NCBI GenBank assembly: GCA_017309275.1
Contig: JAFKLT010000052.1
Coordinates: 1-64,000, forward strand
Source: Sphingomonadales bacterium
Lineage (GTDB): Bacteria; Pseudomonadota; Alphaproteobacteria; Sphingomonadales; Sphingomonadaceae
Direction: 5' to 3'
Length of the DNA stretch: 64,000 nt
Positions 1 to 8,115 of this stretch are shown in pieces; positions within the stretch are counted from its first letter, which is position 1; each line of letters opens with the position of its first letter. The notes below the pieces were generated by a model. The model was given only the letters and a program-made list of their open reading frames with translations, searched no databases and had not been told where the DNA came from. The translations under genes and the position numbers were made by a program.

Positions 1-2559
1 GCGGATCAGCCGGCCGAAAGCCTGGCCGATCCACGCGCGAATGACGCTGTCGTCATAGGCGCTGCCGCCCTGCGCCGCGCGCCGCGCCGCGTGCAGGATC
101 GTCGGTCGCGGCCAGGGCACGCCCTCCATGATCACCAGCCGCAGCGAATCGCCGGGCACGTCGACCCCGTCGCGCAGCGCATCGGTGCCGAGCAGCGAGG
201 CGTGCGGATCGGCGCGAAAAATGTCGACGAGCGTCCCCGTGTCGAGCGGATCGACATGCTGGGCATAGAGCGGCAGGCCGGCCCGGGCGAGCCGGTCGGC
301 AATGCGCGCATGAACGATGCGCAGCCGCCGGATCGCGCTGAACAGCCCCAGCGCGCCGCCGCCCGACGCCTCGATCAGCCGGCTGTACGCGCCCGCCAGC
401 GCGGGCAGGTCGCCGCGCGCGATGTCGGTAACGATCAGCACCTCCGACTGGCGGGCATAATCGAAGGGGCTCGGCACGGCGAAATGCTGCACCCCGCCGC
501 CCATGTGGCGCGCGCCGGTGCGGATGTCGGCGTCGGTCCAGCCGCCGCCGTGCGCGCCGCTGCGCAGCGTGGCCGAGGTGACGAGCACGCCCTGCGCAGG
601 GCGATATACGACTTCGGCGACCGGACGCGCTGGGTCGAGCCAGTGGCGGTGCAGCCCCAGGTCGAATTCGCGTCCGTCGTATCGGTCGACCGCCAGCCAG
701 TCGACGAAGTCGGGGTCGGCGGGTCCGCCCACGCGGCCGAGCAGCGACAGCCAGCCGCCCAGCGTGTCGATTCGCGTACCCAGGCTGCCGCGCGCGCCAT
801 CGACGCGCGCCCGCGCCTGACCGTCCAGCCAGTCGGGCGGATCCTCGACCAGCGCATCCAGCCGCTTGCCGAGCGCCATCAACGGCCGCAGCAACGCCTC
901 GATCGCGTCGCTCGCGCCGGCCGCTGCGGTCACCAGCTCGGGATCGGGGTCGGCGAGTTCGGTTTCCAGGCCATAGCCGCTGTCGGCGGTGCGCGTGTCG
1001 ACGCTGCGCGCATAGACCATCGCGCGGACCGCGACGAGCAGCCGCTCGACCGCGCCCCAGGGCTCATTCTCGCCGATCCGGCCCAGCCAGCCGTCGCCCG
1101 GCAGTTCGCCCGCCGCGGTGATCGCCGCCTGGATCGCGCGGTCGCCGCCCTCGTCATAGCTTGCGACATCGGCCAGCCGCGCCGCCAGTCCGCGCCGTCG
1201 TCCGCGCGACTTGCCCTCCGGCCCCAGCACCCAGCGGCGGATCTCGACCGCTTCCTGCCCGGTCAGCGCGGCGGCGAACATGCTGTCGGCGGCGTCCCAC
1301 AGATGATGCCCCTCGTCGAAGATCAGCCGCGTCGCGGGTGCGCCGCCGTCGCGCGGCCGCGCCGCCTGCACCATCGTCAGCGCGTGGTTGGCGATGACGA
1401 TATCGGCCTGCGTCGCCGCGCGCGCCGACCGTTCGATGAAGCATTTGCGGAAATGCGGACAGCCGGCATAGATGCACTCGCCGCGCCGGTCGGTCAGCGC
1501 GGTCGTGCCGTTGCGGCGGAACAGCGCGGGCAGCCAGCCGGGCAGGTCGCCGCCGACCATGTCACCGTCGCGCGTATAGCTCGCCCAGCGCGCGACGAGC
1601 TGCGCCAGAATCGCCGCGCGACCCGAAAAACCGCCCTGCAGTGCATCCTCCAGGTTGAGCAGGCATAGATAATTCTCGCGGCCCTTGCGCACGACCACCT
1701 TTTCGCGGTGCGTCGCGGCGTCGGGATACAGCCGCTCGGTCTCGCGCGACAATTGGCGTTGCAGCGCCTTGGTATAGGTGGAGATGCAGATCGAGCCCGT
1801 CGACTGGTCGATCCATTGCTTGGCCGGGGCCAGATAGCCCAGCGTCTTGCCGATGCCGGTGCCCGCCTCGGCAACGAGCATGCTCGGCATGTCGCGCTTG
1901 TCGCGCGGTTCAAAGATCGCGGCGACGGCGCGCGCATAATCCTGTTGTCCCGTGCGCCGTTCGGCCCCGTCGCCGGTCAGCCGGTCCAGCCGCGCGCTGA
2001 TGTCGTCGGGATTGACCGTCACCTGGCGCGGCTGTGGGCGCGGGGGTTGCTCCTCCCACTCGGGCAGGCGCGCGAAGAGCCAGCGGTCGGCCTTTTCGGG
2101 CGGATCGAGGCGCGGCTGGATCAGCGACGCCCACGGCCAGCGCTGCCGGGCAAGCGCCTGCAGCCCATGCCATGCGCCCTCGCGCTCGGCCCAGTCGCCG
2201 CCATCCAGGCTGGCGAGCATTCCGGCCGCCGCGTGGCGCAGAAAGACGGCGATATCCTCCTCGGCCTTCGGCGCTTCGAGCCCGATCGCCGCGGCCATTC
2301 CCGCGGGTGTCGGCACCGCGAAGCGCGCCGGATAGAGGAAGGCGAAGAGCTCGAGCAGGTCGAGACCCGAAAGTTCGGGATAGCCGAGCCGGTCGCCGGT
2401 CAGCGTCGCATTGAGCAGCAGGTGGGGCGTGGCCGCGACGGCCGCGATCGCCTCGCCGCGTCCGACGCGCTGCACACGCCCGTCGGTGCCGGCGATCCAG
2501 ATGCCGACATGGCTTGCATGGATGGAGGGTAGGGCAAGGGGATCGACGCGCGCCGGCAT
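1..2559 (-). CDS. DinG/XPD-family ATP-dependent DNA helicase (3' end cut by window)
   Basis: Superfamily 2 helicase of the XPD/DinG type, expected to unwind DNA with ATP. About 853 residues are visible, from MPARVDPLALPSIHASHVGI; the C-terminus lies outside the window. A Walker A loop (AEAGTGIGKT) is followed by four cysteines suited to a [4Fe-4S] cluster: one in NYLCLL and three in CIYAGCPHFRKC. The DEAH-type box is DEGHH. Towards the visible end, the helicase C-terminal motifs include TSATLRSG and an SLRLVIMEGVPWPRP stretch. The start is the first ATG after an upstream stop, and the N-terminal ~270 residues before Walker A are an extension not typical of E. coli DinG. It is a single gene on this strand, with a PilZ gene 78 bp upstream in the same direction. 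Family assignment is firm; the exact role in repair is not shown. Confidence 0.93.
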   Translation of the reverse strand, partial: MPARVDPLALPSIHASHVGIWIAGTDGRVQRVGRGEAIAAVAATPHLLLNATLTGDRLGYPELSGLDLLELFAFLYPARFAVPTPAGMAAAIGLEAPKAEEDIAVFLRHAAAGMLASLDGGDWAEREGAWHGLQALARQRWPWASLIQPRLDPPEKADRWLFARLPEWEEQPPRPQPRQVTVNPDDISARLDRLTGDGAERRTGQQDYARAVAAIFEPRDKRDMPSMLVAEAGTGIGKTLGYLAPAKQWIDQSTGSICISTYTKALQRQLSRETERLYPDAATHREKVVVRKGRENYLCLLNLEDALQGGFSGRAAILAQLVARWASYTRDGDMVGGDLPGWLPALFRRNGTTALTDRRGECIYAGCPHFRKCFIERSARAATQADIVIANHALTMVQAARPRDGGAPATRLIFDEGHHLWDAADSMFAAALTGQEAVEIRRWVLGPEGKSRGRRRGLAARLADVASYDEGGDRAIQAAITAAGELPGDGWLGRIGENEPWGAVERLLVAVRAMVYARSVDTRTADSGYGLETELADPDPELVTAAAGASDAIEALLRPLMALGKRLDALVEDPPDWLDGQARARVDGARGSLGTRIDTLGGWLSLLGRVGGPADPDFVDWLAVDRYDGREFDLGLHRHWLDPARPVAEVVYRPAQGVLVTSATLRSGAHGGGWTDADIRTGARHMGGGVQHFAVPSPFDYARQSEVLIVTDIARGDLPALAGAYSRLIEASGGGALGLFSAIRRLRIVHARIADRLARAGLPLYAQHVDPLDTGTLVDIFRADPHASLLGTDALRDGVDVPGDSLRLVIMEGVPWPRPTILHAARRAAQGGSAYDDSVIRAWIGQAFGRLIR

Positions 2560-2637
2560 GTCGCCCTAGCTAAGGACAAAGAGCGAACGCGGCAAGGTCG
2601 CTGCGGCGCCCGGTGTCGACCCGGCGCCCGTTTGCGA

Positions 2638-3006
2638 TCAGCTCAGCCCGCGGCGTCCGAACACCGGGCCGCGATGGCCAAGGAAAGGCGGCGGCGTTTC
2701 GGCGACCGCGGCAGTCCGCGCGCGCCGCAACGCATTGTGAAGCGCGCCATGCGCCAGTTCATAGGGAAAGCGCACGCCCATGCGGTCGAATTCCGACCAC
2801 ATGACGATCGCATAGGTGATCTCGCCCGCATAATGGATTTCGCAGCGCGACCGCGCGGGCATGCTCGCGCCGTCGATGCGCGCGCCGCCTTCCGACAGGT
2901 CGGTGATCCGGCCGTCGACGAAATTGAGCACGCCGTTGACCATCACGTCGATCGAGACCGGGGTCCGGTTGTGGCTGCGCGCCGTGGGGGAGCGAAAGTT
3001 CGTCAT
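2638..3006 (-). CDS. PilZ-domain protein
   Basis: Small protein of 122 residues. The start at MTNFRSPTARSHNR is preferred over longer in-frame readings because the PilZ fold begins just after it. The stretch ITDLSEGGARIDG matches the PilZ (D/N)-x-S-x-x-G signature, and the Arg-rich SHNRTPV segment sits where the RxxxR c-di-GMP motif normally lies, although only the distal Arg is well placed. Near the end, FDRMGVRFPYEL is the usual closing strand. PilZ domains bind cyclic di-GMP; whether this one does depends on the incomplete RxxxR motif. No effector domain is attached. Its nearest neighbours, the helicase and lysK, do not suggest a partner. Confidence 0.8.
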   Translation of the reverse strand: MTNFRSPTARSHNRTPVSIDVMVNGVLNFVDGRITDLSEGGARIDGASMPARSRCEIHYAGEITYAIVMWSEFDRMGVRFPYELAHGALHNALRRARTAAVAETPPPFLGHRGPVFGRRGLS

Positions 3007-3312
3007 GACCGGCACGCTACGCCCATCATGGTAAATTTCCGGTAACCAGAATTCTGCGCCGAACCGCGGTCGGGGACACCAATGGCGCTGCCCTACATTA
3101 TCGCGCCGTGCTTGGTACGGTCGGATGCGGCCCGCTGCGGCATTTCGATCCTGACCGTAAAGCGATAAAGGAGACGGAAAGGACCTGCCTGTTGGTATAC
3201 TTTGTCGCTTTAAGGGTCCGGGACCCCCGCGTCGCACAGCAATTCCAGAGTAAAGTTATGCGGTTTTCCGCGCTTCTTTCCTTCGGCCCTTCTTGCCGCT
3301 ATGGGCGCTCGA
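3007..3312. other. Intergenic region between PilZ gene and lysK
   Basis: About 300 bp without a convincing gene. It must hold the divergent promoters for the PilZ gene and lysK. A 13-bp perfect palindrome, GGGTCCGGGACCC (3214-3226), lies about 90 bp before lysK and could be a short hairpin or an operator. A purine-rich AAAGGAGACGGAAAGGA run (3166-3182) resembles a ribosome-binding site but leads into no conserved reading frame. Nothing else is recognisable. Confidence 0.4.
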
Positions 3313-4911
3313 ATGACTGACCTGCACCTTCATCCTTCGCTGCGCGAACCCGCGCAAACGTCCAAGGCCTGGCCGTTCGAGGAAGCGCGCAAGCTGGTCA
3401 AACGCTATCCCGACGGAAAGGCGGGCGAACCCGTCCTGTTCGAAACGGGATATGGTCCGTCGGGCCTGCCGCATATCGGCACCTTCAACGAAGTGTTGCG
3501 CACCACGATGGTCCGCCGCGCCTATGAGGCGATGACCGGCGGCGCGGCGACGCGCCTCGTCGCGTTCAGCGACGACATGGACGGGCTGCGCAAGGTTCCC
3601 GACAATGTGCCGAACGGCGACATGCTGCGCACGCATCTCGGCAAGCCGCTGACCGACATTCCCGATCCGTTCGGGAAGTATGAGAGTTTTGCTCATCACA
3701 ACAACGCGATGCTGCGTGAATTTCTCGACCGTTTCGGCTTCCAATATGAATTTGTGAGCTCGACCGAGCGGTACAAGTCGGGAGCGTTCGACGAGGCGCT
3801 GAAGAATGTCCTGCGCCACAATCAGGACATTCTCGACATCATGCTGCCGACGCTGCGCGCGGAGCGGGCCGCGACCTATTCGCCGATCCTGCCGGTCAGC
3901 CCCAAGTCGGGCATCGTGCTGCAGGTTCCGGTCACCGTCGTCGACGCCGACGCCGGCCTCGTCTCGTTCGAGGATGAGGGCGAGACGATCACGCACAGCA
4001 TCCTGTCGGGCGGCGCGAAGCTGCAATGGAAGGTCGACTGGGCGATGCGCTGGGTCGCGCTGGGCGTCGATTACGAGATGTACGGCAAGGACCTGACCGA
4101 CAGCGGGGTGCAGTCGGGCAAGATCGCCAAGGCGCTCGGCGGGCGGAAGCCCGAAGGGCTGATCTACGAGATGTTCCTCGACGAAAAGGGGGAAAAGATT
4201 TCGAAGTCGAAGGGCAATGGCCTGTCGATGGAGGAATGGCTGACCTATGGCAGCGAGGAAAGCCTTGCCTTCTTCGCCTATCGCGAGCCCAAGGCCGCGA
4301 AGCAGCTCCACATCGGCGTGGTGCCGAAGGCGGTCGACGAATATCTGCAGATGCGCGGCAATTATCCGGCGCAGGACGGCGACAAGAAGCTCGGCAACCC
4401 CGTGCATCATGTCCATGTCGCGCGGGGGCAGGATGTGCCCGCGACCGAACTGCCGGTGACCTACGGGCTGCTCCTCAACCTTGTCGGGGTGATGGGCGCC
4501 GACGCGTCGAAGGAGCAGATCTGGCGCTACCTCGGCCAATATGTCGCGGGCGCGAATGCGCAGAGCTATCCCGAACTCGACCGGCTGATCGACAATGCAA
4601 TGGCGTATAACCGCGATTTCGTCGCGCCGACGCTCCAGCGCCGCAAGCCGCAGGGCGGGGAAGGGGCCGCGCTTCGCGAACTCGACGACAAGCTCGCGGC
4701 TTTGCCCGCCGATGCCTCGGCCGACGATATCCAGAATATCGTGTACGAGATCGGCAAGAACGAGGCCTATGGCTTTGAAAATCTGCGCGATTGGTTCAAG
4801 GCGCTGTACGAAACGCTTCTGGGTTCCAGCGCGGGGCCGCGCATGGGCAGCTTCATTGCGCTGTTCGGCATCGACAACACGCGGCGCCTGATCGCCGAAG
4901 CGCTGGCGTGA
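3313..4911 (+). CDS. lysK: Class I lysyl-tRNA synthetase
   Basis: Charges tRNA-Lys with lysine in the cytoplasm. This is the archaeal-type class I enzyme, which replaces the class II LysS in many Alphaproteobacteria. The Rossmann-fold signatures are present: GPSGLPHIGTFNE near residue 50 carries the HIGH-type motif (HIGT), and EKISKSKGNG near residue 300 is the KMSKS-type loop. Length (~532 residues) is normal for the family. I chose the ATG of MTDLHLHPSL; another ATG lies four codons upstream (3301) in the same frame and cannot be excluded. It appears to be monocistronic or to run into the downstream DUF3291 gene through a strong inverted repeat. Confidence 0.96.
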   Translation: MTDLHLHPSLREPAQTSKAWPFEEARKLVKRYPDGKAGEPVLFETGYGPSGLPHIGTFNEVLRTTMVRRAYEAMTGGAATRLVAFSDDMDGLRKVPDNVPNGDMLRTHLGKPLTDIPDPFGKYESFAHHNNAMLREFLDRFGFQYEFVSSTERYKSGAFDEALKNVLRHNQDILDIMLPTLRAERAATYSPILPVSPKSGIVLQVPVTVVDADAGLVSFEDEGETITHSILSGGAKLQWKVDWAMRWVALGVDYEMYGKDLTDSGVQSGKIAKALGGRKPEGLIYEMFLDEKGEKISKSKGNGLSMEEWLTYGSEESLAFFAYREPKAAKQLHIGVVPKAVDEYLQMRGNYPAQDGDKKLGNPVHHVHVARGQDVPATELPVTYGLLLNLVGVMGADASKEQIWRYLGQYVAGANAQSYPELDRLIDNAMAYNRDFVAPTLQRRKPQGGEGAALRELDDKLAALPADASADDIQNIVYEIGKNEAYGFENLRDWFKALYETLLGSSAGPRMGSFIALFGIDNTRRLIAEALA

Positions 4912-4918
4912 CGAAAAA

Positions 4919-5003
4919 CGCCCGTTCGCATCGGGCGGGATCGCGATACGCGTCGGCGTGACGCCCGGCCCGCCGCGGTCCGACGTCGCCCGACGCGAAC
5001 GGG
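4919..5003 (+). repeat. Nested inverted repeat between lysK and the DUF3291 gene
   Basis: The 17-base arm at 4921-4937 (CCCGTTCGCATCGGGCG) is complementary to 4987-5003 with a single A.C mismatch, enclosing 49 bases. A shorter pair, CGTCGG (4951-4956) and CCGACG (4980-4985), nests inside it. The left arm can instead fold locally: CGCCCG (4919-4924), loop TTCGCAT, CGGGCG (4932-4937). The two folds exclude each other. The structure ends 17 bp before the DUF3291 start codon, just ahead of its AGAGGAG ribosome-binding site. There is no U-tract, so it is not a standard terminator. Confidence 0.6.
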
Positions 5004-5020
5004 AATAGAGGAGTGGCTGA

Positions 5021-5515
5021 ATGACCGCCGAACCCGCATTCGAGCTGGCGCAGATCAACATCGCGCGCTTTCGCCTGCCGGCCGACCATGTCGCGAACCG
5101 CGACTTCATGGACGCGCTCGACCATGTGAATGCGATTGCGGAGGCAAGCGACGGCTTCGTCTGGCGGCTTGTCGGTGACGGCAATGACGCGACCGACGTG
5201 CCCGTCACCGACGATCCGCTGCTGATCGCGAACATGTCGGTGTGGCGCGATCTCGATGCGCTTGCCGCCTTCGTCTATCGCCAGCCCGATCATCTTTCGA
5301 TCATGCGGCGGCGCAAGGAATGGTTCGACCATATCGGCTTCTACCAGGTGCTCTGGTGGGTGCCGGCCGGACACCGCCCGACGGTTGCCGAGGGCATGGC
5401 GCAGCTCGCCCTTCTCCAGGCCGACGGCCCAACGGCCGCGGCCTTTACCTTCAAACGACCCTTTGCGGCGCCTGACGGCACGCCCGCATCGCCAGTCCGG
5501 GACGAATGCGCATGA
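5021..5515 (+). CDS. DUF3291 domain-containing protein
   Basis: A 164-residue protein matching the DUF3291 family, small alpha/beta proteins related in shape to antibiotic-biosynthesis monooxygenases. The recognisable parts are FELAQINIARFRLP at the N-terminus, an SVWRDLDALAAFVY block in the middle and RRKEWFDHIG-WWVPAGH towards the C-terminus. No catalytic residues are established for the family, so no function is assigned. It has a good AGAGGAG ribosome-binding site, and its stop codon overlaps the ATG of the following asparaginase-fold gene (ATGA), so the two are almost certainly co-translated. Confidence 0.85.
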   Translation: MTAEPAFELAQINIARFRLPADHVANRDFMDALDHVNAIAEASDGFVWRLVGDGNDATDVPVTDDPLLIANMSVWRDLDALAAFVYRQPDHLSIMRRRKEWFDHIGFYQVLWWVPAGHRPTVAEGMAQLALLQADGPTAAAFTFKRPFAAPDGTPASPVRDECA

Positions 5516-6003
5516 CCGACATGATCGATATCTTCACGACCGGCGGAACGATCGACAAGGTCTATTTCGACGCGCTCAGCGAGTTTCAGATCGGCCCGGC
5601 GGCGATCCCCGACATGTTGCGCGAAAATAACGTCCACGTCGCGCACCGCGTGACGCAGCTCATGCGCAAGGATAGCCTCGAACTGGACGACGCCGATCGC
5701 GAGGCGATCCGCGCGGCGGTCGCCGCCAGCGATGCCTCGCGCATCCTGGTGACGCACGGCACCGACACGATGGTCGTCACCGGCCGCGTGCTCGCCGGCA
5801 TTCCGGGCAAGACGATCGTCATGACCGGGGCGATGCAGCCCGCGTCGGTGCGCGCGAGCGACGCCGAATTCAACGTCGGCTTTGCGCTGGCGGCGGTGCA
5901 GACGCTGCCGCCCGGCGTCTATGTCGCGATGAACGGGATGATCTTCGACCCGGAAACGACGGTGAAGGACCGCTCCGCCGGGCGCTTTCGGACCGGCACC
6001 TGA
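5512..6003 (+). CDS. Short asparaginase-fold protein (N-terminal domain only)
   Basis: A 163-residue protein with the N-terminal domain of L-asparaginases. FTTGGTIDK carries the first catalytic threonine and THGTDTM the second Thr-Asp pair. The third block, MTGAMQPASVRASDAE, matches the MTGAM-P segment of the family. Ordinary asparaginases are about 330 residues with a second domain; here the frame stops after the first domain with no sign of a broken remainder, and stand-alone proteins of this length are known. Enzyme activity is therefore uncertain. The ATG at 5512 is chosen because it overlaps the upstream stop as ATGA; an ATG two codons earlier (5506) is possible. Confidence 0.8.
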   Translation: MTDMIDIFTTGGTIDKVYFDALSEFQIGPAAIPDMLRENNVHVAHRVTQLMRKDSLELDDADREAIRAAVAASDASRILVTHGTDTMVVTGRVLAGIPGKTIVMTGAMQPASVRASDAEFNVGFALAAVQTLPPGVYVAMNGMIFDPETTVKDRSAGRFRTGT

Positions 6004-6017
6004 ATTTCCTTTCGCCT

Positions 6018-6031
6018 GTGATCAAGATCAT
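6018..6031. promoter_or_regulatory. FixK/FNR-like palindrome upstream of bufA
   Basis: GTGATCAAGATCAT matches the alphaproteobacterial FixK/FnrN box TTGATCNNGATCAA at 10 of its 12 defined positions, with only the outermost bases differing. It lies 92 bp before the bufferin precursor start and 15 bp after the preceding stop codon. I see no strong -10 at the distance expected for a class II FNR site, so regulation is an inference. Confidence 0.4.
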
Positions 6032-6066
6032 GCCAAAAGGTCTTCGGGTCGTGTGACAAAGCACCG

Positions 6067-6084
6067 GGGGCGACGATTCGCCCC
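6067..6084 (+). terminator. Hairpin ahead of the bufferin operon
   Basis: Perfect 7-bp stem GGGGCGA / TCGCCCC with a CGAT loop, followed by GCCTTTATC. It could terminate transcripts of the asparaginase-fold gene, or sit in the bufA leader, whose start codon is 39 bp downstream. The T-run is short. Confidence 0.45.
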
Positions 6085-6122
6085 GCCTTTATCTGGACAA
6101 CCATGGGAAGGGACGATCTGAC

Positions 6123-6431
6123 ATGAACACGAACAAACTCGCCGGCCTTATCGCCGCATCGGCGACCGCGCTGGCGCTGTCGAGCGCCGCAGTCGCCGCC
6201 GACAAGCCGCTGCCGAAACAGATCGGCGCGAACGACACCGTCAAATGCTATGGCGTCAACAGCTGCAAGGGCACCTCTGACTGCAAGGTCGAGGCCGCAT
6301 CGTGCAGCGGCGATTCGGGCTGCAGCACGCCGGGCAACAGCTGCGCCGGCGCGAACAGCTGCAAGGGCAAGGGTTACAAGAAAATCGCCGCAGGCAAGTG
6401 CCTGACCGACGGCGGCAAGATCGGCGTCTGA
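6123..6431 (+). CDS. bufA: Bufferin-type Cys-rich secreted precursor (BufA2-like)
   Basis: A 102-residue protein with a Sec signal peptide (MNTNKLAGLIAASATALALS, cleavage likely after AAVA at about residue 25). The mature part of ~76 residues contains eight cysteines at 42, 48, 54, 61, 67, 74, 80 and 93, mostly six or seven apart, in NSCKG and KCYGV-like contexts. The directly following DUF692 and DUF2063 genes define it as a bufferin-type RiPP precursor: in characterised members, the DUF692 enzyme converts Cys residues to heterocycles and the exported product binds copper. The NSCKGKG and KCYGVNSCKG contexts suggest the BufA2 rather than the DUF2282 (BufA1) subgroup; that subgroup call is from memory. 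AGGGA precedes the ATG by about ten bases. Metal bound and modification pattern are unknown here. Confidence 0.85.
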   Translation: MNTNKLAGLIAASATALALSSAAVAADKPLPKQIGANDTVKCYGVNSCKGTSDCKVEAASCSGDSGCSTPGNSCAGANSCKGKGYKKIAAGKCLTDGGKIGV

Positions 6432-6438
6432 TCGATTC

Positions 6439-6465
6439 GAGGGTCCGGTCGCTGGCCGGACCCTC
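6439..6465 (+). promoter_or_regulatory. Intercistronic stem-loop between bufA and bufB
   Basis: Perfect 10-bp stem GAGGGTCCGG / CCGGACCCTC with a seven-base loop (TCGCTGG), starting seven bases after the precursor stop codon. There is no U-tract. The position suits a 3'-stabilising or partial-termination element that would give more precursor than enzyme. Confidence 0.65.
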
Positions 6466-6488
6466 CATTCGCCGGACGGATCGGGCGC

Positions 6489-7334
6489 ATGACGCAAAAC
6501 ATGACAATGGCTTCGCCGGGCTTCGGTCTCGGCCTGCGCCCCGACCATTATCGCGACTTTCTGGCCGGACCGCAGCCGGTCGACTGGCTCGAGATCATTT
6601 CCGAAAATTACATGGTCCCTGGCGGCAAGCCGCTGGCGATGCTCGATGCGATCCGCGCCGACTATCCGATGGTCATGCACGGCGTGTCGCTGTCGATCGG
6701 TTCGGACGAACCGCTCGACATGGACTATCTGGAACAGCTCCGCGCCCTCGAACGGCGCGTCGAGCCGCTGTGGATTTCCGACCATCTCTGCTGGACGGGG
6801 ATCAACGCGCACAACACGCACGACCTGCTGCCCTTGCCCTATGATGCCCCGGCGCTCGATTGCGTCGTCGGCAATATCGGCCGGGTACAGGATTTCCTCG
6901 GCCGCCGCATCCTGATCGAAAATCCGTCGAGCTATGTCACCTTTCGTTCATCGGATCGCAGCGAGTGGGACTTTCTGGCCGAAATGGCGGAGCGCGCCGA
7001 TTGCCTGCTGCTGCTCGACGTCAACAATATCTACGTCAGCGCGCGCAACCACGGCTTCGATCCCCTCGACTATCTCGCCGGACTTCCCGCCGGGCGCATC
7101 CAGCAGATCCATCTGGCTGGGCACAGCGACATGGGCGACTATGTCATCGACACCCACGACGCGGCGGTCTGCGACGCGGTGTGGGACCTTTATGCCACGG
7201 CGATCGGCATGTTCGGCCCCGTCGCGACGATGATCGAACGCGACGACGACATCCCGCCGCTCGCCGAGGTGATCGCCGAGCTCGACCGGGCGCGGGCGCT
7301 AGCCGGGCGCGCGCTGGAGCCCGCCCATGCCTGA
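6489..7334 (+). CDS. bufB: DUF692 (MNIO family) multinuclear iron oxygenase
   Basis: A 281-residue TIM-barrel protein of the UPF0276/DUF692 family, now called MNIO, whose members carry two or three irons and oxidatively modify cysteines of peptide precursors. Likely iron ligands are visible in order: His64 (MVMHGVSLS), His99 (ISDHLCW), Glu144 (ILIENPSSY), Asp177 ([10 protein letters not shown]), His188, His208 and His212 (QIHLAGHSD), Asp221/His223 (DTHDAAV) and Glu250 (IERDDDIP). Length and motif order are normal. The gene follows the Cys-rich precursor by 57 bp and overlaps the DUF2063 gene by eight bases, which makes the precursor its obvious substrate. Expected to act in the cytoplasm before export. 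Confidence 0.93.
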   Translation: MTQNMTMASPGFGLGLRPDHYRDFLAGPQPVDWLEIISENYMVPGGKPLAMLDAIRADYPMVMHGVSLSIGSDEPLDMDYLEQLRALERRVEPLWISDHLCWTGINAHNTHDLLPLPYDAPALDCVVGNIGRVQDFLGRRILIENPSSYVTFRSSDRSEWDFLAEMAERADCLLLLDVNNIYVSARNHGFDPLDYLAGLPAGRIQQIHLAGHSDMGDYVIDTHDAAVCDAVWDLYATAIGMFGPVATMIERDDDIPPLAEVIAELDRARALAGRALEPAHA

Positions 7335-8115
7335 GGCGCTGCGCGAAGTTCAGCAACGCTTCCTTTCCGGGATCATCGGCGGGGATGCCGGGGCCGAGGC
7401 GCTGATCGTCGATGACGAACGCGTCGGCGCGCGCCAGCGGCTCGACATCTATCGCAACAATTATCGCGCCAGCCTCGTCGGTGTCCTCTCCGACCATTTC
7501 GAACGGCTGCACGCCTATCTGGGCGACGAGCAGTTCGACAATGTGGCCGGAGCGTATGTCGCCGCGCATCCCTCGGCGACGCGCAACCTTCGCTATTATG
7601 GCGACGTGTTTCCCGCCTTCCTGGCCCAGCATTTTCCGGGCGACGGCGAACTGGCGGAGCTGGCGCAGCTCGACTGGGCGCTGCGTTCGGCCTTCGACGC
7701 GCCCGACATCCCGTTGCTCGACGCCGCCGCGGTCGGCGCGCTCGGCGACGCGTGGATCGAACGCCGGCTGGCGCTCCATCCCTCGGCTTCGCTGATCGCC
7801 GTCCGGTTCAACGTCGCAACGCTGTGGAGCGCGCTCGACGCCGAGGAGGAACCGCCCGAACCGGTCGAATTCGCCGCGCCGGTGACGCTGCTCGTATGGC
7901 GCAGCGGCCAGCAGCCCCATTTCCGCAGTCTTTCTCCGGCCGAAGCCGATGCGCTGGCGCAGATCGAGGCGGGAGCGAGCTTCACCGACCTCAGCGCCCA
8001 TCTGATCGACCATGTGGGCGAGGCGGCGGCGATGGAGGAGCTGGCGGCCTGGCTGGGCCAGTGGCTGGCCGACGGCCTGCTCGTCCTGGCCGATCAGCCC
8101 TTTGCCGTCACCTGA
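7327..8115 (+). CDS. bufC: DUF2063 putative precursor-recognition partner of the MNIO enzyme
   Basis: A 262-residue protein whose first ~95 residues match DUF2063 ('putative DNA-binding domain'): [30 protein letters not shown] and a [16 protein letters not shown] block. In MNIO systems this partner binds the precursor and presents it to the DUF692 enzyme; DNA binding is not supported. The C-terminal half ([14 protein letters not shown], ending [10 protein letters not shown]) is a less conserved winged-helix-like region typical of the family. It overlaps bufB by eight bases. No DoxX-type membrane gene (bufD) follows; instead the 3' end overlaps the convergent desaturase gene by 22 bp. Confidence 0.9.
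   Translation: MPEALREVQQRFLSGIIGGDAGAEALIVDDERVGARQRLDIYRNNYRASLVGVLSDHFERLHAYLGDEQFDNVAGAYVAAHPSATRNLRYYGDVFPAFLAQHFPGDGELAELAQLDWALRSAFDAPDIPLLDAAAVGALGDAWIERRLALHPSASLIAVRFNVATLWSALDAEEEPPEPVEFAAPVTLLVWRSGQQPHFRSLSPAEADALAQIEAGASFTDLSAHLIDHVGEAAAMEELAAWLGQWLADGLLVLADQPFAVT

Noticed and set aside
91-1668. A 525-codon plus-strand frame at the left edge
   Set aside because: It is the shadow of the helicase, whose Walker A, Fe-S cysteines and DEAH box lie on the minus strand. The helicase frame runs off the window edge.
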